Shown here piece by piece: positions 59,973 through 64,000 of a stretch of 64,000 bases of DNA (the first letter of the stretch is position 1; every line of letters begins with the position of its first letter). Below the pieces are notes generated by a model. The model saw only the letters and a program-made list of their open reading frames with translations. It had not been told where the DNA came from and searched no databases. The stretch lies in assembly GCA_039197765.1 (NCBI GenBank), contig JBCCTX010000003.1, forward strand, positions 4,770 to 68,769. The letters run 5' to 3'. This DNA comes from JBCCTX01 sp039197765. Lineage in GTDB: Bacteria; Bacteroidota; Bacteroidia; J057. The translations under genes were made by a program, and so were the position numbers.

Positions 59973-60395
59973 ATGAATTGGTACATTAAAGTTTTACGAC
60001 AGTACGCAGACTTTTCTGGCAGAGCCAGACGCATGGAATATTGGATGTTTTCCCTGTTTCACACTCTATTCTTATGTTCATTGTTTTTTGTCGAGGCCGT
60101 TGTGGGATCTACGATTGGTTTCTTTAGCTTTGGGATAGGGGCAATTTTGTATTACTTCGGTACGATTATTCCAGCACTTGCAGTTACTGTCAGACGATTA
60201 CACGATGTAGGCAAGAGTGGTTGGTGGTTTTTGATCAGCTTCGTGCCGTTAATTGGGCCCATTTGGTTTCTTATCCTCACCTTGACAGAGGGAGAACACG
60301 GTCCTAATCCTTGGGGATCTGATCCCAAAAGACCTGAAGAATCTGAAGAAGATGTCATTGATCAATTCGGAAAGATTCACGAGGAGGAATTCTAA
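59973..60395 (+). CDS. DUF805-family membrane protein
   Basis: The 140-residue protein has the DUF805 features: an N-terminal YADFSGRARRMEYWMF, three or four hydrophobic segments, and RRLHDVGKSGWWFLI, then GPNPWGSDP near the end. Its function is unknown; the family consists of small inner-membrane proteins. The frame is open upstream into the TolC gene, but the ATG at 59973 gives the conserved start. It ends in a 4-base convergent overlap with the MATE gene. Confidence 0.88.
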   Translation: MNWYIKVLRQYADFSGRARRMEYWMFSLFHTLFLCSLFFVEAVVGSTIGFFSFGIGAILYYFGTIIPALAVTVRRLHDVGKSGWWFLISFVPLIGPIWFLILTLTEGEHGPNPWGSDPKRPEESEEDVIDQFGKIHEEEF

Positions 60396-61951
60396 TTCCG
60401 CGGAACTTCTCGAAAAGTATTCCCCTCAAAATAGATTATAGTAGTTCCTTTAGGGCCTACGTATTTTACTTGGTGTTCCTCAAGAATTTCCTGTGTGCCC
60501 CTTATTCCCATTTGAGGGGTTCTAATAGTGGATAGGTACTTCTTGAGCTCTTTTGTGGGTAGGTGCTTCAAAAATCCCCTGTAGATGGGCGTTTTATACA
60601 AGGCCTTCCATTTCCATCGTTTTCTGTTCCAGACAATTACCAAAAAAATGGAGTCTAAGATTCGTCCTGCGGCTAATCCTAGCCATATTCCTGGATACCC
60701 CCATCCTAAGGGAAAGGCGAGCATCCAGCCGATTAACAATTGAAAGAAACTCCTGTTGAGCATGGCGCTATACATGGGAGGGCGCGTATCTCCGGCCCCT
60801 CTTAACGCCCCACTAAAGATTACACCTAGTGCAGAAAAGGGTAGGGCCCACAAGGTAAAGGTGAAGTAGGATAAGCCTCCCTCTAGGATTTGTGGATTGA
60901 GGCTCGGGTCGAAGAGTGCGATGATTTCCTTTTGGAGAAACCAAGTGGGCAGCAGGCAAATGGTCATAAATCCCACTCCTAACAACGCCAAGCGTGTCCC
61001 TTTTTTGTATGCCTCTTCTATTTGCCACCTCCCCAAATCTTGGCCGACTAAGCTGGTAGCAGCTACGTTAATTCCCACAATAGGCTGGATAAGCAGCTGC
61101 TCCACCTGGGTACCAATAGCAAGAACAGCCGCCCCCAAGGTGCCTAGCGAACTTGCGGTTACCAATCCCACCACAATAAAGTTCGATGCATGGCGGAAAA
61201 TGCCCTGGATGCCCGCAGGTACCCCAATGCTTAAAATGTCTTTGATCATAGGAATATCTGGCCGCCAATTCCCAGGCAATAGATGTACAACATTCTTTCC
61301 TGATCGAAATAACCAAAAAGTGTATACCACAACCAAGGCCCTGGAAATAACTGTTCCCCAGGATGCCCCCACAATGCCTAAGGCGGGGATAGGACCAAAG
61401 CCAAAGATAAAAAGGTAACTGAGTAGAATATTGAGTATAAATACCGCTACTGTAAGTAAAAAGGGGGTATTCATATCCCCTGCTCCTTGCATGATTCGGT
61501 TGCATACGAAATTTAAGACCATGAAAGGGGTGCCGAGAAATAGCACCTGTACATATTTTGCGCCTAAGCTTACTGCCTCCACATCGCCTCCTTGATCCAT
61601 GAGGCGAAGTAGGGGTTCTGCGAAACTTATCCCGATGATAGCCAGGAGAATTGACAAGAATAGGCCAGAAAGGATTCCTTGGCGGGTGATAAAGCTTAGC
61701 CGCCCCTGGTCCCGATTTCCCTTTGCTTGTGCGACGAGGCTCATGGCTCCAACGGAAACTGACAAGACCGTTATCAGCAAAAAGAACCTCAAGATGTTCC
61801 CCATCCCAGCGGCTGCAATGGGAATGGGCCCAAGCCGACCAATCAGTAGGGTATCCACTACCGTGATGGCCGTTTGAAGAAAATTGGTGAGCATGGCTGG
61901 AAAGGCCAGCACCAGGATTCTCTTTATGCCTAAGCGCTTAAAAACTTTCAA
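60392..61951 (-). CDS. MATE-family multidrug/toxin exporter with C-terminal extension
   Basis: The 519-residue protein has 12 membrane segments and MATE signatures: AFPAMLTNFLQTAITVVDTLLIGRLG, GMGNILRFFLLITV, VCNRIMQGAGDMNTP and ALRGAGDTRPPMYSAM. It exports cationic compounds by sodium or proton antiport. Usual MATE length is about 450; here ~65 hydrophilic residues follow the last helix (LPTKELKKYLSTIRTPQMG ... YFEGNTFREV), of unknown role. Its end overlaps the convergent DUF805 gene by 4 bases. Confidence 0.9.
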   Translation of the reverse strand: MKVFKRLGIKRILVLAFPAMLTNFLQTAITVVDTLLIGRLGPIPIAAAGMGNILRFFLLITVLSVSVGAMSLVAQAKGNRDQGRLSFITRQGILSGLFLSILLAIIGISFAEPLLRLMDQGGDVEAVSLGAKYVQVLFLGTPFMVLNFVCNRIMQGAGDMNTPFLLTVAVFILNILLSYLFIFGFGPIPALGIVGASWGTVISRALVVVYTFWLFRSGKNVVHLLPGNWRPDIPMIKDILSIGVPAGIQGIFRHASNFIVVGLVTASSLGTLGAAVLAIGTQVEQLLIQPIVGINVAATSLVGQDLGRWQIEEAYKKGTRLALLGVGFMTICLLPTWFLQKEIIALFDPSLNPQILEGGLSYFTFTLWALPFSALGVIFSGALRGAGDTRPPMYSAMLNRSFFQLLIGWMLAFPLGWGYPGIWLGLAAGRILDSIFLVIVWNRKRWKWKALYKTPIYRGFLKHLPTKELKKYLSTIRTPQMGIRGTQEILEEHQVKYVGPKGTTIIYFEGNTFREVPRN

Positions 61952-62143
61952 TAAATAGGTGCCAGGAATTTTTGTGTAAGTACGGAGAAAAAGTTGGCAA
62001 GTGCCAGATACTCATGTAAGAAAATTATCCAAAATGTTGGGTTTTTGATCCGGTCAATACGGGATTTTATCCCTTCAGGGTAAGGGTATAATTTTTCGCG
62101 ATGAAATTTATTAGTATTGAATTGAAATCTCACTAGTTGTTAC

Positions 62144-62482
62144 ATGAAGAAAATTTTACTATACGCATCTCTTGCTCTTTGTATTGCTTGTCAGGAAAAT
62201 AGCACGATACTTCCTCAAGATTCAAACCAGTTATTCCTCGGCCTTTGGGTTTCCAGAGGAGACACAGTCGAGATTGTCCCAGGAGCTTCCCGAAATACCA
62301 TTACAGTAGTTGAAGCTACAGAGGGGTATTGTTCTGGTGCTACCGGTACGGTTTCCGCTGGAGAATTAGTAGTAATGGGTCAATCCCAGAGTTCCGTTTG
62401 CTTCACGGCACGCCGGAACGGTAAAAACTTATTATTGAGTTTTCAAGACGGCCCTACCTTCTTGTGGAGTAAAGTAGACTAA
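62144..62482 (+). CDS. Small lipoprotein of unknown function
   Basis: The 112-residue product has a leader MKKILLYASLALCIACQE with lipobox IAC. The short mature domain looks beta-rich, with two Cys residues (GYCSGATG and SVCFTAR) that could form a disulfide. No family is recognised. A strong terminator follows at 62505-62541. Confidence 0.65.
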   Translation: MKKILLYASLALCIACQENSTILPQDSNQLFLGLWVSRGDTVEIVPGASRNTITVVEATEGYCSGATGTVSAGELVVMGQSQSSVCFTARRNGKNLLLSFQDGPTFLWSKVD

Positions 62483-62504
62483 AGAAATATTTACAGCCAT
62501 TAAA

Positions 62505-62541
62505 AATCCTGAACCCTTTTAGGGTTCAGGATTATTTTTTT
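62505..62541 (+). terminator. Strong rho-independent terminator after the small lipoprotein gene
   Basis: AATCCTGAACCCT (62505-62517) pairs perfectly with AGGGTTCAGGATT (62521-62533), a 13-base stem with a 3-base loop, followed by ATTTTTTTT. It begins 22 bases beyond the stop codon at 62482. Confidence 0.93.
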
Positions 62542-62620
62542 TCTAAGGCAAAATTGAGGAAGTTCGAATTCAATTTTTTCAGACTAAATGTAACGCAGGC
62601 TTTTTGACCCATTATGTTTT

Positions 62621-63532
62621 ATGCCTCAGATTACCTCTTTCAATCCTAAGGATTTATCCCAACCGGACCTTCATAGGTACTTACTCACTGCAGTTGCTCC
62701 CAGGCCTATTTGCTTTGCCAGTACCATCGATAGCGCAGGTAGGGTTAACTTGAGCCCCTTTAGCTTTTTCAATGTATTTAGCTCCAATCCCCCGATTTTA
62801 GTGTTCTCACCAGCCAAAAGTGGGAGAGACCTAAGCCATAAAGATACATTTTTGAATATTCAAGAGGTTCCAGAAGTAACGATTAACATCGTGAATTATC
62901 CGATTGTTGAGCAGATGTCGCTTGCGAGCACTCGCTATGAAAAAGGCGTAAATGAGTTTGAAAAAGCGGGGTTTACCCAGGTACCGAGTGTCATGGTTAA
63001 GCCGCCGAGGGTAGGGGAGTCTCCGGTTTCCTTTGAGTGCAAGGTCAATCAAGTAATTGAACTTGGACAGGGAGGAGGCGCAGGGAATCTTATCATCAGT
63101 GAAGTGCAGTACCTGCATATACAAAATGAATACCTCGACCAGGATGGAAATTTGGATACCCTTAAACTTGATTTGGTAGCCAGAATGGGCGGGAGTTGGT
63201 ACTGCCGGGCCATAGAAGCCTCTTTGTTTGAGATCCCTAAACCTTTACGGGAAAAAGGAATAGGGGTGGATAACTTACCGCATAACGTCCGAAATAGCTC
63301 TATCCTCACAGGGAATGATCTGGGGCGTCTAGGGAATTCAAAGTACCTGCCAAGCGATAGGGAAGTGGAGGCATTTGCTGCAGAAGAGGACCTAGCAGCT
63401 TTATTGGATTCCTTTACTGAATCTGAGCAGGCTATTAAGCATTTTTACCTACTGGCTAAAGAATTTCTGGGTAAAGGGGAAGCAGGCAAGGCGTTGAAAT
63501 TGCTGCTATTTTTGGAGAAAAAGAAGCAATAA
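62621..63532 (+). CDS. Flavin reductase-like (FMN-binding split barrel) protein
   Basis: The 303-residue protein has a flavin reductase-like domain (~18-205): VAPRPICFASTIDSAGRVNLSPFSFFNVFS, NPPILVFSP, VNIVNYPIVEQMSLAS and LHIQNEYLD. A C-terminal helical part with SDREVEAFAAEEDL follows. Such proteins bind FMN and reduce flavins or other substrates. ATG 62621 starts at the family N-terminus. It stands alone after a strong terminator. Confidence 0.88.
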   Translation: MPQITSFNPKDLSQPDLHRYLLTAVAPRPICFASTIDSAGRVNLSPFSFFNVFSSNPPILVFSPAKSGRDLSHKDTFLNIQEVPEVTINIVNYPIVEQMSLASTRYEKGVNEFEKAGFTQVPSVMVKPPRVGESPVSFECKVNQVIELGQGGGAGNLIISEVQYLHIQNEYLDQDGNLDTLKLDLVARMGGSWYCRAIEASLFEIPKPLREKGIGVDNLPHNVRNSSILTGNDLGRLGNSKYLPSDREVEAFAAEEDLAALLDSFTESEQAIKHFYLLAKEFLGKGEAGKALKLLLFLEKKKQ

Positions 63533-63569
63533 GGAAAACCTGTGTCAGAAAATTACAGTATTAATACGT

Positions 63570-64000
63570 ATGAAAAAATGCTGTACATCCGTGATGGGGT
63601 GGGTTTTGATAGGCTTCTGCGTAGCCTGTAGTGAAATTACCAGCCAAGTAGATAAGTTTTTGAATATTTCTCCCAGAGAATCCTATGTGCGTAAATTTTT
63701 TTCAGAAGAAGCTCCTTTTACCGATTGGCAGGCAGCTTATGAACAGGCCTTTCAAGACAGCTTGGAAATTTCTTTGCCCTTTACCTTAGATGGGCAATTC
63801 CACTCCCCCAATTTTTTCGCCCATGGATATGTGTGTACCCTAGAGGAAGGACAGCAGCTTCTCATTGAAAACCTTGTTCAGTTGAAATATGGGAAAATAT
63901 TTGTAGAAGTCTTCAAGCAAGACTCTACCCTGGATTCTGAAGCATCACCCATATTATCAGAAACGCTTAGCGCCATCACACCTACTTCTTTACTGATAAA
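63570..64000 (+). CDS. N-terminal part of a probable M23-family metallopeptidase lipoprotein
   Basis: An ATG at 63570 opens a frame that runs off the window end (143 complete codons). The leader ends GFCVAC, a lipoprotein signal. The following ISPRESYVRKF, DWQAAYEQAFQDSLEISLPF and GYVCTLEEGQQLLIE closely resemble the N-terminal non-catalytic region of Bacteroidota M23 endopeptidase lipoproteins. The catalytic domain is outside the window, so the assignment is provisional. Confidence 0.5.
   Translation, partial: MKKCCTSVMGWVLIGFCVACSEITSQVDKFLNISPRESYVRKFFSEEAPFTDWQAAYEQAFQDSLEISLPFTLDGQFHSPNFFAHGYVCTLEEGQQLLIENLVQLKYGKIFVEVFKQDSTLDSEASPILSETLSAITPTSLLI

Noticed and set aside
1..64000. CRISPR array, tRNA/rRNA genes, insertion sequences or prophage
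   Set aside because: No regularly spaced repeats, cloverleaf-like sequences, transposase-like proteins or phage structural genes were seen in reading the window and its frames.

Overview
This window is a piece of a Bacteroidota chromosome, most likely a free-living, possibly marine Saprospiria- or Cytophagia-like bacterium. The evidence is two proteins with type IX secretion (T9SS) sorting tails, a TonB-dependent receptor with an N-terminal carboxypeptidase-regulatory-like domain, a TamL lipoprotein, many lipoproteins with a cysteine after a short signal peptide, and promoter boxes of the TAnnTTTG type. I see no insertion sequence, prophage, CRISPR array, tRNA or rRNA.

Layout. 1-2.0 kb: end of a FAD oxidoreductase, then pyrR-pyrB flanked by heptanucleotide repeats. 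2.0-9.5 kb: envelope genes (LptF/G permease, two LysM paralogues, a small membrane protein, TamL) and an rRNA-type methyltransferase divergent from tamL. 9.5-16.7 kb: an M15 peptidase, then a sugar or sugar-acid locus: TRAP transporter (dctP-dctQ-dctM), a GntR/FCD regulator with a perfect palindromic operator, an MFS carrier, a D-lyxose-isomerase-type cupin and a TIM-barrel isomerase. 16.7-21.7 kb: a reverse-strand cluster of four exported proteins of unknown function, ending with a 900-residue leucine-rich-repeat protein built from three modules. 21.8-24.8 kb: GH57 glycosidase, BadF-type sugar kinase and aldo/keto reductase. 25.4-28.3 kb: a phosphorelay operon (PAS histidine kinase, Rcp-type receiver, receiver-HPt protein). 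28.5-32.4 kb: a BNR/Asp-box propeller protein and an acyl-CoA thioesterase. 32.5-34.5 kb: an AT-rich pocket with an alpha/beta hydrolase and a DUF5694-like lipoprotein. 34.8-36.6 kb: LytS/LytTR-type two-component pair. 36.7-38.8 kb: a lipoprotein and a T9SS M43 metalloprotease. 39-42.2 kb: acyl-CoA dehydrogenase and a divergent M49-like metallopeptidase lipoprotein. 42.2-46.7 kb: thioredoxin, TonB receptor, DJ-1/PfpI lipoprotein and a small Cys-rich protein, with DtxR-like operator palindromes upstream of the receptor. 46.8-49.4 kb: a T9SS polysaccharide lyase and a membrane-tethered sorting-tail-like protein. 49.5-53.7 kb: hybrid histidine kinase and sigma-54 activator, followed by a candidate small RNA. 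54.1-60.4 kb: RND efflux operon (adaptor, pump, TolC) and DUF805 protein. 60.4-64 kb: MATE exporter, small lipoprotein, flavin reductase and the start of a probable M23 peptidase lipoprotein.

The least explained parts are the four-gene exported cluster with its modular LRR protein (16.7-21.7 kb), the possible sigma-54-driven small RNA next to the NtrC-type regulator (49.57-49.68 kb), the stand-alone T9SS-tail-like membrane protein (49.0-49.4 kb) and the redox/metal receptor cluster (42.2-46.7 kb). All functional calls rest on motif recognition by eye. No database search was run.
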